Assembly: GCA_034190875.2 (NCBI GenBank)
Contig: CM067357.1
Coordinates: 20,475,462 to 20,539,461, forward strand
Direction of reading: 5' to 3'
DNA: 64,000 nt
Source: Urechis unicinctus
Taxonomy: Eukaryota > Annelida > Polychaeta > Xenopneusta > Urechidae
Positions 42,576 through 53,490 of this stretch are shown here, in pieces. The number at the start of each line of letters is the position of its first letter. The stretch's first letter is position 1. The notes beneath the pieces were generated by a model, which saw only the letters and a program-made list of their open reading frames with translations, did no database searches and was not told the origin of the DNA. A program made the position numbers and the translations under genes.

Positions 42576-45200
42576 ACTTATATGTAGGTTTATATGTCAT
42601 GCGAATTCAATGGTTCCAACCAGCGGCTTGAGGACACAATTGGTATGTTGTAATTACTTTTGAGAAGCTGCTCTACTACCGCATTGATATAGCATTAGAA
42701 TGAACCAATAGATGCCTGATATCGGCTGTATCGATAATATGCGTCATTAGTCCAATTAAGATTCGTTACGCGACGGAACTGTTAAGTTTAATACGACATT
42801 CTTCAGCATTCCATTTGTTCAGCACCATAATATATATTCTTCCCATATATTGTCGTCAATTGGTAATGCGTGCTTATGAAACGTTCAATAACGAGTAGAA
42901 TAAATCTAAAATGCCACAAGTGACAGTTACAGTGTTAGCAAGCAGCATGAAACAAATGTTCGTGCAGTAGCACCAGTTGCTCGTAATATTCATTCAACGC
43001 AATTATTTCATGTCTGGGATCGGGACGGTCTATTGCGAGCCGTTTATGAATCCCACAGAAAAAGTAAGTGGCTAGCACCTGTGGCTATTTTTATGCTATG
43101 GCCTGATACATATTTTTCATTGTGGAATATGTTGACCAGGATGATAATTGGCAGGTGTTCCCAGCAACACCACAGCAAAGGTTTCTGACAGTACAATGGA
43201 ATAATGAGCATGATTTGATATAAGGGCCAATTAGTTACAATACCTAGCTCGCACAATAACTGATGCAGTTTATGTTATGTTAATGGGTATATTTGGTGTG
43301 GCTCATCAGTGAAATATCATAAAACTACTCATATTTAAATCATGTTCCTTAAGTTTTCAACATAAGGATAAAAATAATGCTGCTATGTTCACAATGAACA
43401 GTTCCCTAACTGTGTAATATAACTCATCCGACTTACAAGTTGTCATGGGGATCTCATTCATCATCTTACACACAACATAATTATGGCAATTATAGGCGAT
43501 AATCATCTATCTCATTAACGATTTGCCCTAACATTATATAACACTCCTTTTCATTATTTATAGAACCGAAGGTGTATGTGTTTGTACATTGCAAGGTTAG
43601 TAAATATGGCTAAAACAAATTTGTTCTCAACCAAATCGTCACACATGGACTAACATGTAAAGATATGGATCAATGCAGTACCCTGTAAATGTCTCGATTG
43701 ATCCAGTAGCTTGTCATTTGGAGAGTGCTTATTAAATCTTGTCCAGCGATATTTTAGGTATTATCTTAATGATGAAATTGACGGATGGTGATGACGTGAT
43801 AATTGCGAAGGCGTTGTTGATGACATGATAAAGGTATTTGTAAAGGTATTAACAACTAGGAAGCGCGTACAGAATATATTTGAGCTCGATTTAAATCGAC
43901 TGCCACTTTTAGATGTGTATATTGTTAGAGTGTTATGCCATTTTCGTAGATTGTATGTTGCTGAAGCAGTTGAATCGAGTGTCTAATGTCTGACTGCTAC
44001 CATAATATACCATTGAATGAACCACATATGTATCACTTTTTGTTGCCATTCGAAACAAGACTCTCTGCATTTCACTACCCAATAGTAAGGCGCTCGCTTA
44101 TCTGGTCGCTGACTGACTCACTACACAATTCAAGTATCAAATGAAATTATAATAAAAACCTTATCCAATACATTGATGTTGGCACTCATTGATGTTAACA
44201 CTCAATATATCTAGCAGGACGCTTCCACTTTGCATTGCTGAATGCCATTCATTCGTCGCAAACATGCCACAGAGATAGGCCGTGTGTTCTGTTTTCAAAA
44301 ACGTTTGTTCATTGGCAACAATAAGGGTGGGGATATTGAAATTCTTGAGTTTCGACTTTAAGGTCAGATATACTACTGTTGTTATTTAAATGTTTAGGTA
44401 CTAATTGTGAGTGGCTCAGTCCGAAAATGTCTGACAGCTTGCATTCGTAGAACGTCATTTTGTATAATGCTGGAAATTAGTCAAGAACGAATGTTAAAGC
44501 TTCTAAGAGTAAATACTGCCTGTCAGTATATTATTAAAGATCACTCGCTAGTTGTGGTCTAATGTGGGAGCTCAGACAAGTCAGCATCCTTACTATTTAT
44601 ATGATGATTTACACTTTGAAAAAACCTTTTTTATCATTTGATCGACAATATTTTTCGAACCATGAAATCGGTTTGCTTGGGTGCTTTCATGGATGTAATT
44701 CAGTATACATCCCACTCACAAAGCAAATTGATTCAAGCCGCCCTATTTCATCTCTCTCACTATCTTTCTCTAATAGCACGGTGCGGGTTATCTACACCCC
44801 AGGGCAGATAAACATTATATGGAGACATGCGAAGACCGGGAACATATCCGCCGTTTGGTCTTAGCATCCACACAGATTTATGTTATTAGCCACTGAATTT
44901 TGAGTAGTCACTTAAATGACATCTCCTGCACCTGTGTAATCTCTTCAGAACATAAAAGTACTTGAGCAGCTGCACTGGATAAAACAAGCACTGACAAAGC
45001 TCTAGAATATAAAACACCAGACAAGATTCATTATTGTCAACTGAAAACATTGGCGCTTGACTACGATTAACAGTAGCGATGCGAGGTGGGCACATGGCTG
45101 TGCTAGACACGCAGGATAAAACAGTCGACGGATATGGCGAGCGGGGGCGGGGGAATGGCACACGAATAAGACCATGTATGAATGGGGATTCCTTGTGTCC
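42576..45200. other. Non-coding, no gene recognised
   Basis: Frames up to 100 codons (44,562-44,864) show no motif. No repeat border noticed. Confidence 0.45.
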
Positions 45201-45204
45201 AGTG

Positions 45205-45425
45205 TGGTCCTGCTTGGCTGGATCCAATTGAGAACTAACGCACCAACATATTCGGTCGTTTGCTCGTGGAGGTCATCTGAAACAACATATGAAAAGTCAA
45301 ACTGATGAAAAACTTGTCTAACCAAACATATGAGAACGCATACTGGTGAAAAACCCTCATAAATGCGACACTTGTTGAAAGTTGTTTACTCTTGAAGGTC
45401 ATCAAAATACTGTCGGAACTATTAG
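45205..45425 (+). pseudogene. C2H2 zinc-finger gene fragment, decayed
   Basis: The plus strand shows pieces of Krueppel-type fingers in different frames. A CxxCG start lies near 45,198-45,212. SFARGGHLKQHMKSQTDEK (finger helix, His and linker, 45,257-45,313) is followed by a stop. HMRTHTGEKP, the classic linker, is at about 45,327-45,356. KCDTC and FTLEGHQN follow one base out of frame at about 45,363-45,410. C2H2 proteins bind DNA through such fingers joined by TGEKP linkers. Here stops and frameshifts separate the fingers, so no functional product is expected. A processed or transposon-captured origin cannot be told from the fragment. Confidence 0.75.
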
Positions 45426-45429
45426 ATAT

Positions 45430-46470
45430 CCAGATCACATTTTAAAAGAAGCATCCTTGTGCACTATAGACCTGTTATCTATTTGCAAATTAACTTTGAC
45501 AGCAAAATTGTCACAAGCGAAGCAGGGCCATTTAAGTTGCCCACCCTGACCGCTGTCGGTATTTTTAAAAACAACACGCGCTCTGGGTCTAGCTTTGAAT
45601 ACGCCTCTATAAGCATTCCAAGCTGAATACCATGTGCGCGAAAGTTGCATAAAGCGCATGCGCTATCCCGTTGTTCTATGTTCGTCGGGGGCACTTTCGA
45701 CACTGAATGAAAATGCATATATATTTAAAACATAGAAATGATGATTGCGAAAAAAAAATCACCTTAAGCCCTACTAGTGTGGGAATAGAGTATCAAAACA
45801 ACATTGACAACTCGCCCTTACCACACAATCGAACATGGCACAACAAATAACATATTCTTCCCTTCAATAATGTGGGTTATCATAGCAATTTATTCAGACA
45901 CAAATGACAATGACAACATAGTTTATACCTGAATAGACATAAAATGAAACTCTACTAATCGTGAATAAACATACTACGGATCGATCACGAATTTAGGAAC
46001 TGTTGACAGAATATGTCAGTTATAACATTTTGCTACCGGTTCAAGCTTTCAGAAAATGTAAACCATTTTTACGATTGGAAGGTAATTGGTGTTGCAATCA
46101 CGCAGCAGATCATAAGCACAATTGCGTATACTAAAAACAATTTCAATCGATTTCAGCTGCAAAATGATGGTAGGATTTGAAGGATCGGCCGATTTGCGAC
46201 ATAGATATTCAAAATACTAGATTATAATATATTCAATCGTCTGGATCTTAGTAAGGGTCAATGGTGAAGAGCTTTCAGTTATGTGGATCGAGGGCGAACT
46301 TATTGTTCGAAATAATTGGGAGCTGTATTGCAACAACAAAAACATTGACAAACACACAAGCATACAAAAAAAACAAAACCGGCACTGATCGAAAGCAATT
46401 CAGCAAGTTAACACACATCCATAGCCACAGAAGTCACTGATCAGGATAACTTGGCGTCATGTATGTAAAC
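45430..46470. other. Non-coding; CpG-richer patch near 45,540-45,720
   Basis: The patch has more CpG (for example GCGCATGCGC at about 45,654-45,663) than its surroundings and carries two overlapping minus-strand frames of 74 and 79 codons without a known domain. It could be an old promoter or repeat. No TATA box or start motif convinces me. Confidence 0.3.
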
Positions 46471-46814
46471 ATACAAACACGCACACACACACACACACAC
46501 AAACGGATTGCTGCACCAAATTACCGTGCGATAATGACATATTCATGGAGCCATGTCAAGTTAGCCCAGGCCTGCGATATCGATTTACGCAGACGGGTGA
46601 ACAGGGTTTGCGCTCGGACGAGAGGGCAAAGCGTTTACCGCCGATTTTGACAATTCACTATCATGCGATTTTTTCCCGTCAGAGAGGACTGTTTTTGCCT
46701 AATGTGCTAGAATTGACACCATGGCCTCACTAAAGCAGTTGCTATCGCGGGTACTTATCGCCATTGAATTTTCTGCCAATTGCCGTCCTTATATTTTTTG
46801 ATGGAAACAAAAAT

Positions 46815-46955
46815 AGCGATATATAAATATATATATATGTATATATATATATAAGTATATTGATATATATATACTGATATATATGTATATATATATAAAT
46901 ATATATATATAATTAAATATATATATATACATATGTGTGTGTGTGTGTGTATGTG
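46815..46955. repeat. Compound (TA)n/(GT)n microsatellite
   Basis: TATA runs with GTATAT and AATATA variants, ending in a GTGTGTGTGT tract at about 46,935-46,951. A short (AC)n tract is also present at 46,477-46,500. Confidence 0.9.
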
Positions 46956-47029
46956 TATATGTATGTATGGTTGTATGTATGTATATAAGTAGTAATGTAT
47001 GCATGTATATATGTCATGGTGAGTACTGT

Positions 47030-47261
47030 CAGGCCCGTAGCTGGGATTTTTAGTGAGGGGGGGGGGGTTCTTTTCCCTTCAATTGCGGACCTTTCTCTTG
47101 GATAATACTGATGCGGCTATAATACAATAATCAAAGGCACCATCGGCACACGATATATCTGTATATACACACATGCGCTAGAGTATGGCGGACCTTTCTG
47201 GGTAAAGTGGGCGGTTCGTTGGAACCCCTCAAATCCCCCCCTCCCCCTTGCTACGTGCCTG
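47030..47261. mobile_element. MITE with hAT-like terminal inverted repeats
   Basis: The left end CAGGCCCGTAGC (47,030-47,041) is the near-perfect reverse complement of the right end GCTACGTGCCTG (47,250-47,261), with one mismatch in 12. Inside lie a G-run (about 47,057-47,066) and a matching C-rich stretch (about 47,235-47,247), so the 232-bp element folds back on itself. CAGG...CGTAGC ends are typical of non-autonomous hAT elements. I cannot see a clean 8-bp target-site duplication, only ACTG on each side near the ends. There is no transposase, so it would need one supplied in trans. Confidence 0.7.
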
Positions 47262-47571
47262 ACTGAAACCATTCATTTGGAATCTCACGCTACAATAATT
47301 GTAAGAGGCGACCGTGAATGCTATTATGTCAGGCGCAAAAGAATCCTCCCTTGATACACCGTTCATTAAATGGTAATAATGTTACGTTTCCCATTGGGAA
47401 AGTCGAACCGTCCATTACAACCTTTAACATGAGCACACATAAACGGCTGCGAGATGAGACTGTACAATATATCAAACACTAAATGCTACTTATTGCGTCA
47501 CGGACTGGACAATAGCAGCTGGCGGCTTGTCTTACGCGGGCGGTGTCTTTATTTTTACGGAGCGGAAAAAA

Positions 47572-47573
<2 letters not shown>

Positions 47574-47670
<97 letters not shown>

Positions 47671-47706
47671 TATGCATCGAGCTTAAGAAGTCACCCCCCC
47701 CCCCCC
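47574..47706. repeat. (TA)n array followed by C-run
   Basis: About 90 bp of TA dinucleotides, then CATATATATGCATCGAGC and a run of about 13 C with one T interruption. It sits directly before the 17-bp minisatellite. Confidence 0.95.
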
Positions 47707-47712
47707 TCCCGA

Positions 47713-48345
47713 CGATGTGGGATGGTGCTCGATGTGGGATGGTGCTCGATGTGGGATGGGGATCGGTGTGGGATGGTGCTCGATGTGGGATGGTGGTCGG
47801 TGTTAGGTGGTGGTCGGTGTTAGGTGGTGGTCGATGTTAAGTGGTGATCGATGTGGGATGGTGGTCGATGTTAGGTGGTTGTCGCTTTTAGGTAGGGGTC
47901 GATGTTAGGTGGTGGTCGATGTTAGGTGGTGGTCGATGTAGGATTGTGAGCGATGCTGGATGGTGATCTATGTAGTGTGGTGGTCGATGTGAGGTTATGG
48001 GTCGGTGTGGGGTGTTGGTCTATGTGGGGTGGTGGTCGATGTGAGGTAGTGGGTTGATGTGGGATGGTGGTCGATATCGGGTGATGGTCGATGCGGGGTT
48101 GTGGTGGATGTAGGGTGATGGTCGATGTTGGATGGTGGTCAATGTTGGATTGTGGTCAATGTTAGGTGGAGGTCGATGTTGGTTGGTGGTGTATGTGGGA
48201 TGGTGGTCGATGTGGAATGGTGGTCGATGTAGGGTGGTGGTCGATGTGGAGTGGTTGTCGAGGTTGGGTGGCGGTCGATGCGGGGTGGTGGTCGATGTGG
48301 GGTGGTTTGTCGATGTGGATTGTTGTTAGATGTAGAGTGGCAGTC
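47713..48345. repeat. 17-bp G-rich minisatellite, about 37 copies
   Basis: Tandem units of 17 bp follow a pattern such as TCGATGTGGGATGGTGG, with a TTAGG variant of the middle. The G/T-rich strand is always the plus strand. Older, more diverged units continue to about 48,450. Open frames on both strands (minus 48,139-48,615; plus 48,166-48,387) exist because the unit holds few stop codons. A 17-bp period shifts the frame each unit and repeats every 51 bp, giving spurious Pro-His-Thr-rich or Gly-Trp-rich peptides. Confidence 0.93.
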
Positions 48346-48459
48346 AAAATGGTTTTTTTGTTGATGAGGGGTGGAGTTCGATATTAAATGGCTGTTGATG
48401 TTGGGCATTGGTGGTCGAAGTGGGAGATGGTTGATAAGGGGTGGTGGCCAATCTGGGGT

Positions 48460-50600
48460 AGCAGGGAATGTATGGTTGCAGCCAATTTCATGGGCATTCC
48501 AAGGAATTGGGTTGGTGAGGGGGGTGAGGGGGGGGGGGGTCAAAATTGCAATTCTCGAACTGGGGTTTGGAGCTACTACAGTTTGGGGTGGGGGAGCAAT
48601 CAAAGTCATCCGCACAAACTACTTGATAGATGTATCAAGGGGGAATATTTATAGCTTAAGGTATGAAAATACAAATTCAACTATCGTGTGCCGTCATTGT
48701 CATAGGAATATATCAAACATTGTTCGATAATAATCGTGGAACTTTCCGTTGTTTGTTTCTTGATCTAAACAGGGGCAGACGGGGAATATATCTGAAACGC
48801 TGTAAGCTGTAATGATGCACTGTTCATCTGTAATGTTCATTTATAGCAGTACATCCAAGCCAAATCTCTCAAATAACCCTCATTCGATGCTGCTCCAATC
48901 ATCTTATGGTGCCGGCGAAACAAGACTGCTGCATATCGTCCATACAACAAGAAATTCCCCAAACAAACTATCTCATCAGAAACACGTGACAAGTTGGTAT
49001 TCTGTAGATAGTTGAATTGTAGCCCGCATTGTATACCCATCGATGTTGTGTTGTTTGAATCAGACGCCGTAAAAGCACATGGCTGACAAGAATGAACAAT
49101 GAATGAAATATAATTGTATGTTCAAAATCCAAATCCAATAGCATATATTCAAAGATGCAATATTGCTGAGGCTATAGGCAAATGTATTTATAAGGAGATC
49201 ATGCCATATGGGTGAAGTACTGACAATGCTGAATTTGTAATGCACTCGTGTTTTGTTGATTTCACATTCATAAACCATAATTGGGGTATGCAGCCATGTA
49301 AGCAGATATGTCGCCATTATCATATAGCATTCTATAACGAAAAACACCACCATCTGGGTAAAATGCACACAACAGAAAGGCTGTTAAATTTCTATTGCGC
49401 CACAACAACACGAGTCCATACAACGGCGTAAGTGGAACATAATCAATCAAGGTATAGCCAATTACTTTGATATTATAAAACATTGCGTACAGTGCAATCA
49501 ACTGATATACAATAATACAGTAGGTGATTTTATAACGGTATTTTTGTTCCTAACCAAATAACATGGGCGTCATGAGACATTAAACGCAGCATTACGCTGT
49601 TATGACAGATTAACAAAGTATCGAAAGAAATTTTTGATCGTGCATTGAAATAGCAAATACAGTTATGTGACGGCAAGTTAAAGATTAAGTACTCAAAACA
49701 AATTGCTCCAGTGTCTGTTCAGGCGGTTTCAGCAGTTCTACGGATCTGCATCGCCCGTTACAATAAGGGGAAGACCTAGCAGAAGCATTTGAAACCAATT
49801 CTACTCTTTGTTGTGATTGAAATTGTAAATCTAGATAGTAAAAACTACTTAATGTCCTTCAATATTCCTGAATGTATCATATAATGACAACATAATAGCT
49901 AAAAAGTTCTCAATTTGTTTTAAAGAAATTCATTAACACATTATTACGCAGTGCTATTTAATGTTCATTCTTAGTTCCATTTATTTATATTTTTGGTAGA
50001 CAGCATGACATAATTACAATGACCATGGTCAGTAAAAATGACCAATGAATATGTACGGAGGGGGATTGACAATGTTCACTAGCTTAACGGTGACGCACAG
50101 TTAATTCGCGTCGCAAGGCTTGAATGAGGTGTTCCTCATTGCGAAAATCTGCTGTTTTTAATCGTTACGGATCAGTCTCTACACCCAGCTGTGCCGTACG
50201 TCTTGTTGTTATAAATTTACATTACCAATGTTTAATCTTTGTTGAAATTACGAGTGACTAAAACCAAATGGCGCTAACAATGTCCGAATGGCTTGATAAG
50301 GCGTTTGCTGTCGCACGCTGACCAACGATTGGCTGTAGCTTAAATTATGTTATTAATTATTCATGAAGACACTAGTTTGCTGTAGCCAACCTCAAATAGG
50401 CGGCAGCATAAAATATTGCGCTAGCCCGATTGGGCGCTGCTTAGAAAAACCACTGGCATAGAAATACTAAGCCACACCCGTTTCACCTTGCTAACACCCA
50501 GTGCATCTACATAAGCGTACATAACAAGCTTGCCTTAAGCAAGAGCGCCGTAGACTTCTGCAGCATCAGAGTAAAATATACTAAAACAAATCCGATATAT
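48460..50600. other. Non-coding, upstream region of GPCR gene
   Basis: Frames up to 102 codons show no domain. Close to the receptor gene are two inverted CCAAT motifs (GATTGG near 50,329 and 50,428) and a CATAAAATA stretch near 50,407. These could belong to a promoter, but the evidence is weak. Confidence 0.35.
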
Positions 50601-50627
50601 CACCAAGGTTTGAGAGCATTGCTGAAC

Positions 50628-51677
50628 ATGGAATCTACGACCAGCGATGACATAACCAGCAGTCCGTTGAAGAGTCTTCCATGTAGCAACAACATTGCCG
50701 TGGATGGATTCCGATGGATCATCTTTCTGTTGGTAGTTATCAGTAACACAGTGACAATAAAGGTCGTGTCACATAAGAACAATCCTGCTGGGTTAAAGGG
50801 TCGGATCTACATCACAGGACTCACCCTGTCAAACCTGCTCATGGCACCAGCGATTTTCTTATCGGGTGTTTATCGATCGGCAAACGTCAGCTGTGGTTTT
50901 GAAATAACATCGCAATCGTTGGACACACGTCGATGGACTGCTGCTCTGCAAGGTATCCTGTACTCCGTGGCAATTTCAACATCGTTTTTCACATTACTGA
51001 TTATTGCTGCCGACAGACTGATCGCAATACTGCTGCCTTTCAAGTACAAAGTGTGGATGACAAGATCTCGGGTCAAGATCTCTGTGCTATTAGTTTGGCT
51101 ATATTTCTTTTTAACATTTTCTGTTATATACTGTTCGCAAGTTTGGCTTTCATCAAATTTCAAAGTTGCCACTGCAAAATCCTCGATCCGGTTACTGCCA
51201 ACATGGTTTCATCAATACTTTATCAACGTGCACGTTCTCATTGGTTTGTTTTCGAACACAATTCTATTTAGTTTGATGTTAATTTTCTATCGCAGGCAGG
51301 CGCGTATAGCCATTGGGCAAACACCTGCAAATGTCAATCGTTTGTTACATAGCCGCCGGTTCACACGAATGAGTTTAGCTATTATATCTCTCCACATCAT
51401 ATCTTGGACGCCGTATCTCATCATCAACATAATGTTTAATCCAGCGGACCCGACCATTCCGTCCTGGGTGACATATCAAGCATTTCCATGGGCTAACAAT
51501 GTAATGCTCACAGATGCTTGGCTAAATCCACTCGTCTACTGCTGGATGAATTCTGATTATCGCAGAGCATATGTATGTGTATCGAAACGATGGTTCTGTT
51601 TCTGTCACGTGGCAAATAGAGTCAGACCGGAAGCTGAAATCCCGGCCATACAAATGGCCATCGTAGGGCACTCCTAA
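50628..51677 (+). CDS. Rhodopsin-class (class A) GPCR, intronless, orphan
   Basis: One exon encodes 349 aa from the ATG at 50,628 (context AACATGG). An upstream TTG at 50,610 is in frame but is not a plausible start. Seven hydrophobic helices are visible near residues 29-47, 61-82, 108-130, 152-172, 198-222, 246-268 and 287-306. Class A landmarks are Asn40 in TM1, an ADRLIA version of DRY at 128-133, the SWTPY TM6 core at 259-263, and NPLVY in TM7 at 300-304. Position 2.50, usually Asp, appears to be Asn69 in the TLSNLL motif, so the sodium pocket may be altered. A glycosylation sequon lies at Asn86 and a cysteine cluster at 317-326 could be palmitoylated. It would act at the plasma membrane through G proteins; the ligand cannot be told. 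An older paralogue piece is at 41,551. Confidence 0.88.
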   Translation: MESTTSDDITSSPLKSLPCSNNIAVDGFRWIIFLLVVISNTVTIKVVSHKNNPAGLKGRIYITGLTLSNLLMAPAIFLSGVYRSANVSCGFEITSQSLDTRRWTAALQGILYSVAISTSFFTLLIIAADRLIAILLPFKYKVWMTRSRVKISVLLVWLYFFLTFSVIYCSQVWLSSNFKVATAKSSIRLLPTWFHQYFINVHVLIGLFSNTILFSLMLIFYRRQARIAIGQTPANVNRLLHSRRFTRMSLAIISLHIISWTPYLIINIMFNPADPTIPSWVTYQAFPWANNVMLTDAWLNPLVYCWMNSDYRRAYVCVSKRWFCFCHVANRVRPEAEIPAIQMAIVGHS

Positions 51678-52190
51678 TATCGGTAATGTTGCTGCCGAAT
51701 AATCGAGCATGGGAGTGGAGCATTGAAGAACAAATACCAATTTTGTGTGTGCTATCACTGCCATATGATTTTAATGTTAAGTTGTATTTGCATTGTCAGG
51801 TAATGTGTAGTTGTGTCCTTTAAGCATGATTTAAAATCTAAAACACATGTGCATTTGAAATTTAGTAATCTTATAATCTACGCAATTTTCTGTGTATGTT
51901 GGATCAATTCATCACCTTCCTTTTTCTAAGATTAATATGTATTATGATGAAATAACTCCTTGGTCGCCTTAACAAATATTGCCTTAGAAATAACATGCTC
52001 CTCGGGATTATGTTGTAATGAATAAATTATCTAGTCTTTTGGACTACGAGTTCGGCATACATTTAGATCGGATGTGCCCACACCATTTTAGATCACACTT
52101 TAGTTACCGCCCTTTGAGAATAGGAGGCAGAGCCACCGTTATCAAACATCGCTGGGTAAATTGACTCCTGGGAATAGTCAAATTTCCGCT
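51678..52190 (+). repeat. Duplicated 3' flank of GPCR gene, copy 2
   Basis: Matches 42,049-42,575. The shared 3' flank shows that the two receptor copies arose by DNA duplication and not by separate retroposition, because retroposed copies would end at a poly(A) tail. Confidence 0.85.
52021..52026 (+). terminator. Putative polyadenylation signal of GPCR gene
   Basis: AATAAA 344 bp after the stop codon, kept at the corresponding position of the duplicated flank (42,384-42,389). No downstream GU-rich element was assessed. Confidence 0.4.
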
Positions 52191-53315
52191 ACGTAAATGA
52201 TATAATACTATTCTGGCTAAAATATTCCCTGCGTCCCCCATTAATTATCAGCACGATATGCCCGCGCTAAATCCCACTGGTAAATGGCTTATGAGTCCAC
52301 TACCCCATGCGAGCTCGATAGGCTAGAGGCCTTGGTCCAACAGCGTGGGTTGGTCAAAGTCTTCTAGGAAATCCAACCAAAGAGTGATATAAGCAAAATC
52401 ACATAGGAATACTGGGCTGACGTCACTGTGATTGATGAAAGCGGGAGAATATAGTTTTGCAGAGCCATTCCGCTGGCAAAACAGGTCGCACAATTGGCTT
52501 AGAAATAGGGAAGATAACAAGTACAATTTTAATATATATCAGCTGGATAAATTGGCTGGTCTATGGTTGACCTTTCGAAAACAGTCCGCCTCTCATAGCG
52601 TACGCGCTGTTTACTGTCCTCGATTTTTACGTCCGCGCTGTAGATGGTCTTATTACCTCGTCATCAATCGTCAAGAGCGAGGGAACTGGCATGGTGTAGA
52701 CATTGACATTTGTTGGCCCATCAGGGGCACTAGTATCCGTTCAAGTTGTGATTTTTATGTTATTTAGGTATTGAAAGGGTGATACATTGCTTTTAACTGA
52801 GACAACGACGCGTATGGGTTTCACGGTCCATGTGCCCTCCATCATCACGTGCGACTTATTCCCATGAGCCACCTCCCACGTCATACCCATGAGTTCCATT
52901 TCTTCCACATTTTATTTCCATCTGACAGCTATTGGTAAGTCAGAACATAGACCCAGTGGCTTTGGTTTTCTCGCGTCTGAATGATCAGGATAGGTGCTTA
53001 TAGATATGTTCCGTATTTTTTCCCCATGGAGGCTTACCCATTCACTTTTTGGGGCTGCCAATCCTCCATCCTGACAGTGCTGATGAACGTTAATATTTCT
53101 CAATATTTTCACACCAGAAGAAGATAATTAAATTCGTTCTTTACATAATAATACGGAACATTAATGTAGAACAATGCCATTGCATTGGGGTAAGCTTTGT
53201 ATGGAAGAGTGAAATACAATAGAAATCAATTGTACATGGTTTATTTGCATGTAATTCAAATAGTTTGTATTCCTTTAAAAAAGTACAACAGTAGTCGGTG
53301 ACTCATCAATTATTA
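52191..53315. other. Non-coding, no gene recognised
   Basis: A frame of about 110 codons at 52,435-52,767 is basic and aromatic-rich but matches no family I know. The minus frames at 52,323-52,526 and 52,912-53,112 are also unrecognised. Confidence 0.4.
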
Positions 53316-53316
53316 C

Positions 53317-53490
53317 CCGGCCCGGTAGCTCAATAGTACCATTCTGGACCTTCGTACCAACGGCGTCGGTCAAGGCACGTGTAGGCAAAGTGGGCACTAG
53401 CACACAAGGGGAGCTGTCCAAGTAATACAATCATCCTCATCCATCACTCTCGCGATATCACCTTGTTGTTGAAAGTGGCGTTAAACCCCC
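53317..53490 (+). mobile_element. tRNA-derived SINE
   Basis: Starts with GGCCCGGTAGCTCAATAG, an RNA polymerase III A-box region of tRNA origin. A B-box-like stretch follows less clearly near 53,370-53,385. The 3' part ends GTTGAAAGTGGCGTTAAACC (53,467-53,486), resembling the conserved 3' domain of invertebrate tRNA-derived SINEs, which typically read GAAAGCGGCGTTAAACC. The tRNA part is too degraded to fold. Diffuse repeats after the end prevent naming a target-site duplication. Confidence 0.6.

Noticed and set aside
48132..48615. Pro-His-Thr-rich and Gly-Trp-rich repeat proteins up to 158 codons
   Set aside because: They are produced by the 17-bp minisatellite, which is nearly free of stops in all frames.
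50870..51764. Antisense and shifted frames over the GPCR gene (50,870-51,172; 50,933-51,271; 51,522-51,764)
   Set aside because: They are shadows of the intact receptor frame. The one at 51,522 recurs in the paralogue (41,893-42,135) only because the DNA is duplicated.
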